Shown here: one piece after another, positions 1 to 8,531 of the stretch
Position numbering within the stretch: the stretch's first letter is position 1
Layout of the letters: every line of letters starts with the position of its first letter
Assembly (NCBI GenBank): GCA_903902345.1
Contig: CAIUUR010000125.1
Span: forward strand, 1-44,993
Direction of reading: 5' to 3'
Origin: an uncultured Geobacteraceae bacterium
GTDB lineage: Bacteria > Desulfobacterota > Desulfuromonadia > Geobacterales > CAIOGM01
Length of the DNA: 44,993 nucleotides
Notes under the pieces: model-generated
Seen by the model: only the letters and a program-made list of their open reading frames with translations
What the model was told of the DNA's origin: nothing
The model's database searches: none
Position numbers and translations under genes: made by a program

Positions 1-58
1 CATGATACTTTAACTTTTCATGGTTTTCGATGAAGCTTAATGTTCCGGAAAGGTTGAT

Positions 59-1855
59 ATGCCTCACAGAATGTCGGAAAAGGCCATCAAATCACCCAAC
101 TTCTTCTTCCTCGAATCCCATGATCACCTCCTGGTCACCCTGGCTGCCCAGGCTGAAACCTACCTCCTTTCCGATCCGAATACTTCACTCATAAAACTTC
201 GACAATTTGTAGAATTACTCGCCCAACAGACCAGCGCCTATTCCGGTGTTTACACAACACGAGAGGAGAAGCTGTCGGATCTGCTGGAAAGACTGAGGAG
301 TAAGGGAGTCCTGTCACCTGAGGTCGACCAGCTCTTTCATGGTATCCGCAAGGCCGGCAATGAGGCTGTCCATAAACATACCGGCACCCGGAGTGAAGCA
401 CTCCACCAAATCCGGATGGCCCGGACTCTGGCTGTCTGGTTTCACCGCTCTTTCAAAAAGCCGGATTTCAAGATTGGGCCTTTTGTCCCGCCCCCGGACC
501 CGACCGATGTCGAAAGTCCACTTCTCGCCGACCTGGAGCGATTACGCCGGGAGCTAACCGAGTACCGTCACCAGACTGTCGCCGAGCAGGCGGCATTTCA
601 GGAAGACGCTGAAGCCAAAATCAAGGCCGCTTACGATGATATGGCGGCGGCATTGGAGCTGGCCGGAGAAACAGAAGAGAAGCTAAGGGTCGAACAGGAG
701 CGTTTTCAGCAGCATATCCAGACGCTCCAGGCCACTGCTGCTGCGAAAAGTACTTCTGAAGCTGAGGCGACCGTCAAGCAGGTACAGAAGGCATCACAAC
801 ATCTGGACCTCAGTGAGGCCGACACCCGTTCGATCATCGACGTTCAGTTACGAGAAGCCGGGTGGGAAGCTGATAGCAAGGAACTGACCTATCAGAAGGG
901 TGCTCGCCCTCAGAAGGGAAGAAGACTCGCCATTGCCGAGTGGCCCACCGCCAATGGACCGGCGGACTATCTTCTTTTTGCCGGACTCCGTCCCGTGGGA
1001 ATTGTTGAGGCCAAACGCAAGACTAAGGATGTCCCCGGATCTATTGAGCAGGCTAAACGATACAGTCGGGGGTATGCTCTGCAGAACGACCAGCTTTCCC
1101 CCGGCGGACCCTGGGGCGAGTATAAGGTTCCTTTCCTCTATGCGACCAATGGCAGGCCCTATCTGGCGCAAATTCAGACAAAGAGCGGCATCTGGTTCCT
1201 GGATAGCCGGATCGCTACCAATCACCCCCGTTCCCTGAATGGTTGGCACTCACCCGAAGGTCTCCTGGCCTTGCTTGACATGAACGAGCAGGAAGCCGCC
1301 CGAAAGCTGAAGAAAGAACCCATCGATTACCTGAACCTCCGTGTGTATCACTATGATGCTATCAGGGCTGTAGAGGCAGGACTTGCCAAGGGGCTGCGTC
1401 GGATACTCCTTGCCATGGCCACCGGTACCGGCAAGACCCGAACCTGTATAGCTCTCTCCTATCGCCTCATCAAGGCCAAACGGTTCAGGCGGATATTGTT
1501 TCTCGTGGACCGGACCTCGCTGGGTGTGCAGGCAACTGATGCCTTTAAGGATGTCCGGCTGGAGGGGCTGCAAAAATTCCCTGATATCTACGATGTGAAG
1601 GAACTGGGGGACATCCAGCCCGAGGCGGGTACCCGTTTGCACATTGCCACCATTCAGGGGATGATGAAGAGGCTCCTTTACCCTTCCGATGAGACCAAGC
1701 CCTTGCCGGTAGATCAGATTGTTGATCGGGAATCATTTGAAAAAGGGCGGTTCAAGGACGAAGGTGGTTTTGCCCGGTTGAATAAGGTTTTCGAGGGGAA
1801 GTTGGAGCAGGTACTTGATGAAATCTCTGACGATCTCTGGCAAGATGCAGCATAA
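59..1855 (+). pseudogene. hsdR: Type I restriction enzyme R subunit, internally deleted (DUF4145-like N-terminus, HSDR_N, helicase Walker A, then directly the C-terminal tail)
   Basis: ORF has ATGTGKTRTCIALSYRLIKAKRFRRILFLVDR (motif I region), but jumps from LHIATIQGMMKRLLYPSDETKPLPVDQ to IVDRESFEKGRFKDEGGFARLNKVFEGKLEQVLDEISDDLWQDAA, which resembles the extreme C-terminus of HsdR. The DECH box and later motifs are absent and the length is 598 aa. Confidence 0.85.
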
Positions 1856-1880
1856 TCACACCACGAACAGGAGTCCTGCG

Positions 1881-2111
1881 ATGCCTACCACTATGCAGCA
1901 GCTTGAGGCCGAAGCTTTAAAACTCGATCTTCATGCCCGTGCCCATCTCGCCGGTCGGTTGCTACTGAGCCTTGATGAACCATCGCCCTCGGAAATCGAA
2001 CGACTCTGGCTGGACGAGGCTGAACGCAGGCTGGAGGAATATCATTCAGGAAAAGTTGTCGGAATACCGGCAGATGAAGTATTCAAGCGTGCTTTGGCTG
2101 AGTTGTCATGA
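1881..2111 (+). CDS. Addiction-module antitoxin (TIGR02574-like putative addiction module component)
   Basis: MPTTMQQLEAEALKLDLHARAHLAGRLLLSLDEPSPSEIERLWLDEAERRLEEYHSGKVVGIPADEVFKRALAELS; stop overlaps the start of the toxin reading frame. Confidence 0.75.
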   Translation: MPTTMQQLEAEALKLDLHARAHLAGRLLLSLDEPSPSEIERLWLDEAERRLEEYHSGKVVGIPADEVFKRALAELS

Positions 2112-2408
2112 ATACTATCTTTTTACCGGATGCGGATGAAGAACTCCGGGAAGCAGCTCGCTACTACGAAAATGAGGCCAGCGGAGTAGGGGTTGCTTTT
2201 ATCGCAGAAGTAAAATCGAACTATCTCACTTATTCACGCCCAACCGAAGTCGACCAAAAAGATCCGTGGGAAAATTCGCCAGAAGGTAATGAATCACTTT
2301 GCCTATAATATCCTGTATTCCATTGAGACTGACCACATCCTGATTATTGCTGTTGCCCACCAGAAACGACGGCCAAACTATTGGCTGAAGCGCGTCGCGA
2401 CGAGATAA
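2108..2408 (+). pseudogene. ParE/RelE-family toxin, frameshifted
   Basis: N-terminal frame MNTIFLPDADEELREAARYYENEASGVGVAFIAEVKS; C-terminal part in another frame KIRGKIRQKVMNHFAYNILYSIETDHILIIAVAHQKRRPNYWLKRVATR*. Length 301 nt is not a multiple of 3. Confidence 0.75.
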
Positions 2409-2429
2409 CTTACCCAAAATCGAGGGACC

Positions 2430-3872
2430 ATGTCCACTACCTACGATATCGTTCAAAAACTCTGGAACCTCTGCAACGTCCTGCGAGACGACGGCATCAC
2501 CTATCATGAATACGTTACCGAGCTGACCTACCTCCTTTTCCTCAAGATGGCCCAGGAAACGGGTACAGAGAAGCAGATCCCCGCCGGATACCGCTGGCAT
2601 GATATCGAATCCAAGGAAGGGATAGAGCAACTGACCTTCTACCGGGGGCTGCTGATCTTTCTCGGCACCAAGACGGTCGGACGGGTGCAGGCGATCTTCG
2701 CCGATGCTTCCACATCTTTGCGTCAGCCGCGCAACCTGAAGAAGCTGGTGGATTACATCGACGAGTTGGATTGGTACAGCGCCCGTCAGGAAGGGCTGGG
2801 AGATCTCTACGAAGGACTGCTGGAGAAGAACGCCGGCGAGAAGAAGTCAGGGGCGGGCCAGTATTTTACCCCGCGTCCGCTCATCGAATGCATGGTGAAC
2901 CTGATCAAGCCGAAGCCCAGGGAGATGATACAGGACCCGGCGACCGGAACCGCCGGTTTCATTATCATGGCCGACCGCTACATCAAGGCGCGGACTGACG
3001 ATCTCTACGACCTGCCGGAAGAGGTGCAGGTGTTCCAGAAGAAACAGGCCTTCTACGGGATGGAGTTAGTCCCGGACACCCACCGACTGGCGCTCATGAA
3101 CGCCATGCTTCACGACATTGAGGGAGATATTCTGCTGGGCGATTCCCTTTCACCGGACGGGGCAGCTCTCCCCAAGGCCGACGTGATCCTGACTAATCCA
3201 CCCTTTGGCACCAAGCAGGGTGGGGGGATGCCGACCCGTGACGACTTCACCTATCCAACCAGCAATAAGCAGTTGGCCTTTCTCCAGCACATCTATAGGG
3301 GGCTGAAACCGGGAGGTCGAGCCGCCGTGGTGCTGCCGGACAATGTGCTCTTCGAGGGGAACACCGGCAAGCAAATTCGCGCTGACCTCATGGAGAAGTG
3401 CTACCTCCATACGATCCTGCGACTCCCTACCGGTATTTTTTATGCTCAAGGGGTCAAGACCAATGTTCTCTTCTTTCGGCGTGGGACAAAGGAGAAGGGG
3501 AATACCAAAGAGGTCTGGGTCTACGATCTCCGGACCAATATGCCGCAGTTCGGCAAACGGACGATGCTGACGCATGACAACTTTGTGGAGTTCGAGGCGG
3601 CTTATGGGGACGATCCACTTGGGAGTCCTGAGAGTCTGGCGAAGCGGGTGGATACCGGAGAGCAAGGGCGTTTCCGTAAATTCAGTCGGGAGTGGATTAC
3701 CGAACGGGGGGACAGCCTCGATATTTCCTGGCTCAAGGATGACAGTGCCACAGCAACTGAAGATCTGCCGGAACCTGCCTTGCTGGCCCAGGAGGCATTG
3801 GGAGAACTGGAAGCGGCCATGAACGAGTTGCATGGGATACTGGAAGAGCTGGGCGCGGAGGTGGAGGCGTAA
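2430..3872 (+). CDS. hsdM: Type I restriction-modification system M subunit (N-6 adenine DNA methyltransferase)
   Basis: HsdM_N region followed by GQYFTPRPLIECMVNLIKPKPREMIQDPATGTAGF and the catalytic NPPF motif (DVILTNPPFGTKQ). Confidence 0.95.
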   Translation: MSTTYDIVQKLWNLCNVLRDDGITYHEYVTELTYLLFLKMAQETGTEKQIPAGYRWHDIESKEGIEQLTFYRGLLIFLGTKTVGRVQAIFADASTSLRQPRNLKKLVDYIDELDWYSARQEGLGDLYEGLLEKNAGEKKSGAGQYFTPRPLIECMVNLIKPKPREMIQDPATGTAGFIIMADRYIKARTDDLYDLPEEVQVFQKKQAFYGMELVPDTHRLALMNAMLHDIEGDILLGDSLSPDGAALPKADVILTNPPFGTKQGGGMPTRDDFTYPTSNKQLAFLQHIYRGLKPGGRAAVVLPDNVLFEGNTGKQIRADLMEKCYLHTILRLPTGIFYAQGVKTNVLFFRRGTKEKGNTKEVWVYDLRTNMPQFGKRTMLTHDNFVEFEAAYGDDPLGSPESLAKRVDTGEQGRFRKFSREWITERGDSLDISWLKDDSATATEDLPEPALLAQEALGELEAAMNELHGILEELGAEVEA

Positions 3873-4014
3873 ACCTTACCACCCTTGGCCCCTCTTGAGA
3901 ACCTTACCACCCCCGGCCCCTTAAACCTTACCACCCCCGGCCCCTCCTAAAATAGGAGGGGAGCAAACCACTCCCCCTCCTTGGATAAGGAGGGGGTCGG
4001 GGGGTGGTTTGAAA
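3871..4014. repeat. Palindromic repeat copy A (AACCTTACCACCCCCGGCCCC leader units plus TCCTAAAATAGGA and CTCCTTGGMTAAGGAG hairpins)
   Basis: Three leader units then CCTCCTAAAATAGGAGGGGAGCAAACCACTCCCCCTCCTTGGATAAGGAGGGGGTCGGGGGGTGGTTT; begins at the hsdM stop codon. Confidence 0.9.
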
Positions 4015-4167
4015 AGCTGGCAATCGGCAGGTTAGGGGGTGGTTCGATAAAAGGTGGCCGAGGGATGTCGGTTTGGATGTACGCGGGTGTAAAGGGATGA
4101 GTGATTAACAGAACCTCCTGAAATGGTAATACTCATCACTACCAAGCACTACCTGGAGGCAACGTGT

Positions 4168-4452
4168 ATGCAGACGACGGTGAAACCCATGGCAATCAAG
4201 CTGCCTCAACAAGAGAGGGAACGTCTCCAAAAACTGGGCGAAGCGAGGAAACGCTCTCCGCACTGGTTGGCCAAGGAAGCGATTAGCCAATATCTCGATC
4301 GGGAAGAAGCCGCCGAACAGTTTCGACAAGAAACCGTAGCTCGTTGGGAAGAGTTCAGCCACACAGGGAAATCCGTTCCCCATGATGCAGTTATGAAGTG
4401 GCTTGAATCCTGGGGGACCGATAGTGAGCTTGAGCCGCCCCGATGCGAATAG
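4168..4452 (+). CDS. Ribbon-helix-helix (CopG/RelB-like) antitoxin
   Basis: MQTTVKPMAIKLPQQERERLQKLGEARKRSPHWLAKEAISQYLDREEAAEQF...; overlaps the RelE-like ORF by 10 nt. Confidence 0.75.
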   Translation: MQTTVKPMAIKLPQQERERLQKLGEARKRSPHWLAKEAISQYLDREEAAEQFRQETVARWEEFSHTGKSVPHDAVMKWLESWGTDSELEPPRCE

Positions 4453-4865
4453 AGTGGCTTGATTCCGCTATCCTTGACCTGCAACGGCTCAGGAATTTCA
4501 TTCTTCCTCACAATGTAGACGCTGCGCGACGTGCCGTCAGAACGAATCAGACAGCAGTTTCTCCTCTTATGTTGAATCCGCGCATTGGTAAACCGGTGGA
4601 AGACCTTCCGAATTACCACGACATTTTCATTCCGTTCGGCTCTTCCGGATATGTGCTTCGTTATCGGCTTCAAGGTGATACCGTTTATGTTATCGCCGTG
4701 AAGCACGGCAGGGAAGCCGGTTCTGCCGGTCAGATACCAACAGCAGAGTTGGTAAACGAGCCGATTGAAGCTGCTTATGGTACGCGCGAGAACCTTACCA
4801 CCCCCGGCCCCTTAAACCTTACCACCCCCGGCCCCTCAAACCTTACCACCCCCGGCCCCTCCTAA
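4443..4865 (+). CDS. RelE/ParE-family toxin with a C-terminal extension that runs into repeat copy B
   Basis: MRIEWLDSAILDLQRLRNFI...NPRIGKPVEDLPNYHDIFIPFGSSGYVLRYRLQGDTVYVIAVKHGREAG; then non-toxin tail ...RENLTTPGPLNLTTPGPSNLTTPGPS encoded by the repeat. Confidence 0.75.
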   Translation: MRIEWLDSAILDLQRLRNFILPHNVDAARRAVRTNQTAVSPLMLNPRIGKPVEDLPNYHDIFIPFGSSGYVLRYRLQGDTVYVIAVKHGREAGSAGQIPTAELVNEPIEAAYGTRENLTTPGPLNLTTPGPSNLTTPGPS

Positions 4866-4936
4866 AATAGGAGGGGAGCAAACCCGACCAAACACTCCCC
4901 CTCCTTGGACAAGGAGGGGGTCGGGGGGTGGTTTGA
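4791..4936. repeat. Palindromic repeat copy B
   Basis: Three AACCTTACCACCCCCGGCCCC units followed by the TCCTAAAATAGGA / TCCTTGGACAAGGA hairpins; loop is longer than in the other copies. Confidence 0.9.
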
Positions 4937-4969
4937 AAAGGGTGAAAGATGAATTCAATCAGGTGATCT

Positions 4970-5413
4970 ATGCTCAACAATAAGCCCATCCTGAAAACAC
5001 GCCGTCAAGAGTTGCGTAACAATGCCACGCCGGCGGAAAAGCTGCTCTGGAGTGTGCTTCAGCACAGCAATCTTGGTGGCTACAAGTTCCGCCGTCAGCA
5101 CAGTGTCGGGATGTATATCCTCGATTTTTACTGCCCGGCGGAAAAGTTCGCGGTGGAACTCGACGGTGATTCCCATTTCACCGACGAGGCAAGGGAGCAT
5201 GACCGGCAGAGGACGGAGTATTTGAATGGGTTTGGCATCCGCGTTATTCGGTTTCTGAATACGGATGTCTACGACAATCTGCAAGAGGTCTGTGAGAAGA
5301 TAGTGGAATGCCTTGTTGCACACGGTAGTACATCGGAAGATCTTACCACTTTCGGCCCCTTAAACCTTACCACCCCCGACCCCTTAAACCTTACCACCCC
5401 CGGCCCCTCCTAA
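4970..5413 (+). CDS. DUF559 domain-containing protein (Vsr/PD-(D/E)XK-like endonuclease fold)
   Basis: RRQELRNNATPAEKLLWSVLQHSNLGGYKFRRQHSVGMYILDFYCPAEKFAVELDGDSHF...RTEYLNGFGIRVIRFLNTDV is the typical DUF559 signature; C-terminus is repeat-derived. Confidence 0.9.
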   Translation: MLNNKPILKTRRQELRNNATPAEKLLWSVLQHSNLGGYKFRRQHSVGMYILDFYCPAEKFAVELDGDSHFTDEAREHDRQRTEYLNGFGIRVIRFLNTDVYDNLQEVCEKIVECLVAHGSTSEDLTTFGPLNLTTPDPLNLTTPGPS

Positions 5414-5474
5414 AATAGGAGGGGGGCAAACCACTCCCCCTCCTTGGCTAAGGAGGGGGTCGGGGGGTGGTTCG
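5340..5474. repeat. Palindromic repeat copy C
   Basis: ACTTTCGGCCCC, ACCCCCGACCCC and ACCCCCGGCCCC leader units then TCCTAAAATAGGA / CTCCTTGGCTAAGGAG hairpins. Confidence 0.9.
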
Positions 5475-5489
5475 ATAAAGGGTGCCGGC

Positions 5490-5693
5490 AGCTGGTTCGA
5501 TACAATTACCGAAGGGCGTAAACGGATGGAAGAGCTTGAATTGCTTCAGGACATTCATATGGCGGAACGCCAATTGACTGATGGCGAAGGGATCATCTAC
5601 AATGAGGCGCTTGAAAAGTTACTGGCGGGTCTTTCTGAGAACCTTACCACCCCCGACCCCTTAAACCTTACCACCCCCGGCCCCTCCTAAAAT
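5490..5693 (+). pseudogene. Antitoxin C-terminal fragment (Phd/YefM-like?) fused to repeat copy D
   Basis: Open frame SWFDTITEGRKRMEELELLQDIHMAERQLTDGEGIIYNEALEKLLAGLSENLTTPDPLNLTTPGPS*; no complete N-terminal domain present. Confidence 0.4.
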
Positions 5694-5755
5694 AGGAGGG
5701 GAGCAAACCACTCCCCCTCCTTGGCTAAGGAGGGGGTCGGGGGGTGGTTCGATAA
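5640..5755. repeat. Palindromic repeat copy D
   Basis: Two leader units plus hairpins, near-identical to copy C. Confidence 0.9.
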
Positions 5756-5849
5756 AGGATGTAAATAAAGCAGGTTCGACACAATTACCGGAGATAGTTT
5801 GATGCTTGATAACGAGTTGATACAAGAGTCAGGGCGCGGAGGTGGAGGC

Positions 5850-6866
5850 GTGAGTGAGCTTCCGGAAGGTTGGGATGGAGTATCGCTCGATGATGTCGCC
5901 CAATGGGGTTCTGGAGGAACTCCTTCTCGTTCAAATCCCGATTACTATAGTGGCCATATTCCTTGGATTAAAACAGGTGAGCTTGGTTCTGGTACAATAA
6001 ATAAAGCTGAGGAAATGATATCAGAGCTGGCCCTTAAAAACTCAAGTGCAAAGATTTATCCGAAAGGTTCTGTGGTAGTTGCAATGTACGGGGCAACAAT
6101 CGGCAAAACCAGTATATTAGGCATTGATGCTGCGACGAATCAAGCCTGCGGAGTCGGAATCCCTATAGATGGTGTCACCACTTCTAATTATCTTTATTAC
6201 TATTTACAATCTCAGAAAGACGCATTTATTGAGGCAGGTAAAGGTGGGGCGCAGCCGAATATATCACAAGGAGTAATCAAAAATTGGCCTCTTCCCCTCG
6301 CCCCCCTCAATGAACAAAAGCGCATCGCCGACAAACTGGATTCATTGCTGAAACGGGTGGATTCGTGCCGTGAACGGCTGGACCGGGTGCCGCTCATCCT
6401 CAAACGATTTCGCCAGTCAGTCCTGGCCGCCGCCACCTCGGGGGCGTTGACTGAGGATTGGAGGGAGAAAAACCGTGGTGAGGTAGGGGCGAACGGCGTT
6501 CGCCCTGGTGTTGTGAATGGCGATGATGCGGAAGAGGGCGCATGCCATGCGCCCCTACAGGGTCGGGAAGAGGTGGAAGGGTGGGCGGCTGTAAGACTTG
6601 CTAACGTCGCACATTCCCGATTGGGCAAGATGCTTGATAAGTCAAAGAACCAGGGAACACCAGTATCTTATCTGAGAAACGTAAACGTGCGATGGTTCGA
6701 TTTTGATCTGTCAGACATTTTAACGATCAAAGTGAGTGTGAAGGAGAAAGGTGGAGGCAAAGACAGAGATCACCGCCGGCAGCATCCCCCTCGCACTCCT
6801 CAAGGCCATGAAACCGGGACAGGAGTATTCTCGATCCGACCTGACCACCGCAACTGGAATAACTGA
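5850..6866 (+). pseudogene. hsdS: Type I restriction-modification specificity subunit, truncated in the second target recognition domain
   Basis: GTG start overlapping an ancestral hsdM-like TGA: VSELPEGWDGVSLDDVAQWGSGGTPSRSNPDYYSGHIPWIKTGEL...QPNISQGVIKNWPLPLAPLNEQKRIADKLDSLL (TRD1 plus central conserved region); second TRD stops making sense after RNVNVRWFDFDLSDI. Confidence 0.85.
6483..6558. repeat. Short palindromic element with GTAGGGGCG/CGCCCCTAC terminal inverted repeats, inside hsdS
   Basis: GTAGGGGCG at 6483-6491 and CGCCCCTAC at 6550-6558, with two internal 8-bp stem hairpins (GGGCGAAC-GGC-GTTCGCCC and GGGCGCAT-GCC-ATGCGCCC). Confidence 0.8.
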
Positions 6867-6963
6867 TGCTGACTGGACCTGGGCTATCCGCCAACTCCGA
6901 GAATCCGGTCAGGTCGTACAGGTAGGAGAACGGCGCGGGGCGAGATATCGCCGGAAGGAATGA
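6751..6963 (+). CDS. Small hypothetical protein, possible winged-helix, abutting the truncated hsdS
   Basis: MEAKTEITAGSIPLALLKAMKPGQEYSRSDLTTATGITDADWTWAIRQLRESGQVVQVGERRGARYRRKE; starts within the hsdS degenerate end. Confidence 0.45.
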   Translation: MEAKTEITAGSIPLALLKAMKPGQEYSRSDLTTATGITDADWTWAIRQLRESGQVVQVGERRGARYRRKE

Positions 6964-7044
6964 TGTTAAGAATCATAGTGAAAATTGTTGTTATCAATCT
7001 GGTGGAGTGATAAGATTCCAGGCTAAAAATAAGAGGGTAAGTGT

Positions 7045-7776
7045 ATGCTTAACAATTTGTGCACAGATATACTGCGGGCATTTTCTGTTGGTACGCAAGC
7101 GAATAATCACGAGCTTTTCGATAAAGCTCACGATCTCTCGGTATATTTCCATATGAATAGCGCTACACCAGCGTTGCTCGACACCGTTATCGAACTTGAA
7201 TATTCCGTCCTAAAAATGACAGGGCCTCATAAACAATTTCTTGAGGAGTGTATCTTTGGAGCGCTTAGAAGAAGTACTTGTTACTATGCGCCAGAGGATG
7301 AACCCTGGGAAAAACTAAACCAAGACTTTGCCGAGGTGGGGTTAACTTCAGAGCAAAAGCTGAGACGGAAACTTGCGTTACGGATAGTGACATTTTCAGA
7401 ACAGATATTCGCCCAGAATAGACCTAGGGATACCTTTGCCAATAAGCGCAAGTGTCTCGCCATGGGACTGCTCGACAGAATTGATCGTTACTATGATGTC
7501 CCACAGTGCGAGAAACTTTATGTGGCGGCCCTGGCGAGCGGCAAGAAGGCTCTTGTGCCGGCTGCAGTTGAGTTCTACGAGAACTACTTGCGCAGACGAA
7601 ATGCTGAGCTCACTCCGGAGGTGCTCGCTCTACTCGACAAACTGGTGCGAAAGACGAAGAACCGCTCAGTCGCCGTTGCAGCCTTAAACCTTCAGGTAAC
7701 CACAGGCGTCATCAGTGAACTAAGCGCCCTGTCTGATATCGATGAGTGGAAAGAGAAAAACGTTAATCGGTGGTGA
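7045..7776 (+). CDS. Hypothetical protein, predicted largely alpha-helical
   Basis: 243-aa ORF MLNNLCTDILRAFSVGTQANNHELFDKAHDLSVYFHMN...; no family recognised. Confidence 0.65.
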   Translation: MLNNLCTDILRAFSVGTQANNHELFDKAHDLSVYFHMNSATPALLDTVIELEYSVLKMTGPHKQFLEECIFGALRRSTCYYAPEDEPWEKLNQDFAEVGLTSEQKLRRKLALRIVTFSEQIFAQNRPRDTFANKRKCLAMGLLDRIDRYYDVPQCEKLYVAALASGKKALVPAAVEFYENYLRRRNAELTPEVLALLDKLVRKTKNRSVAVAALNLQVTTGVISELSALSDIDEWKEKNVNRW

Positions 7777-7810
7777 CCACCAATGCAGCTATGAACGAGT
7801 TGCACGGGAA

Positions 7811-7899
7811 AACCTTACCACCCCCGGCCCCTCCTAAAATAGGAGGGGAGAGAACACTCCCCCTCCTTGGCTAAGGAGGGGGCCGGGGGGTGGTTCGAC
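7811..7899. repeat. Palindromic repeat copy E
   Basis: AACCTTACCACCCCCGGCCCCTCCTAAAATAGGAGGGGAG...CTCCCCCTCCTTGGCTAAGGAGGGGGCCGGGGGGTGGTTCGA. Confidence 0.9.
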
Positions 7900-8195
7900 A
7901 AGAACCCGATCATGTTGATTTATATCGAAAACCGCGAAAACCGGGAACCGTGGTGCCACCCATTTAAAGGCCCCTGTCAAGCTACAAAAACAACCCGTCT
8001 ACACGATTTTGATCTTTTTCGCGGGGGGCGGTGTCCGGATTGACTTCCAGACATTCCTCCTTGAATCGGGGTAGTTGTTCCCGTTCCCTTGCTCAGGAGG
8101 CGCCTGGCAAAACAGTCGATGCGTGTCTTGAGGAGCAGTTGGGGTAGGCTTTCCACGAGGCCGGACTGCGGGGTATTCTGGGGACAGTATGCAGG

Positions 8196-8531
8196 TTAAC
8201 TTACAATCTCGTTCAAGCCATCGATCACCTGAAGTAGCTCTTCTGGGCTCGCTGTGGAAATCTTTTTGCCGATCCGTTCGACAGACAGTGTCCGAACTTG
8301 ACTGATCTTGACCCAGGACTGCATGGGAAGGCCAGACGAAGAGAGAACGAGGGTAAGGGGAAACCCGGCACGCTGCGGCTAACTGGTTATTGCGACGGCA
8401 ATTACCGTGCATGATCGTTCGTTGAAAAGATCATGACTCAAAATGAGCACCGGACGGAGCCCAGCCTGTTCATTGCCTCGCACCAGGTTGAGGTCAGACC
8501 AGCGAATTTCACCTCTCAATATTCGGGCCAT
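8196..8531 (-). pseudogene. MazF/PemK-family toxin with a premature TAG
   Basis: Minus-strand translation [110 protein letters not shown]; in-frame TAG at complement(8379..8381). Confidence 0.85.

Noticed and set aside
3871-7899. CRISPR array
   Set aside because: Repeats A-E are about 90-145 bp, irregularly spaced and separated by genes; no short regular repeat/spacer pattern or cas genes anywhere in the window.
7999-8412. 137-aa minus-strand ORF as a gene
   Set aside because: Overlaps the MazF pseudogene in a different frame; product has no sensible composition.
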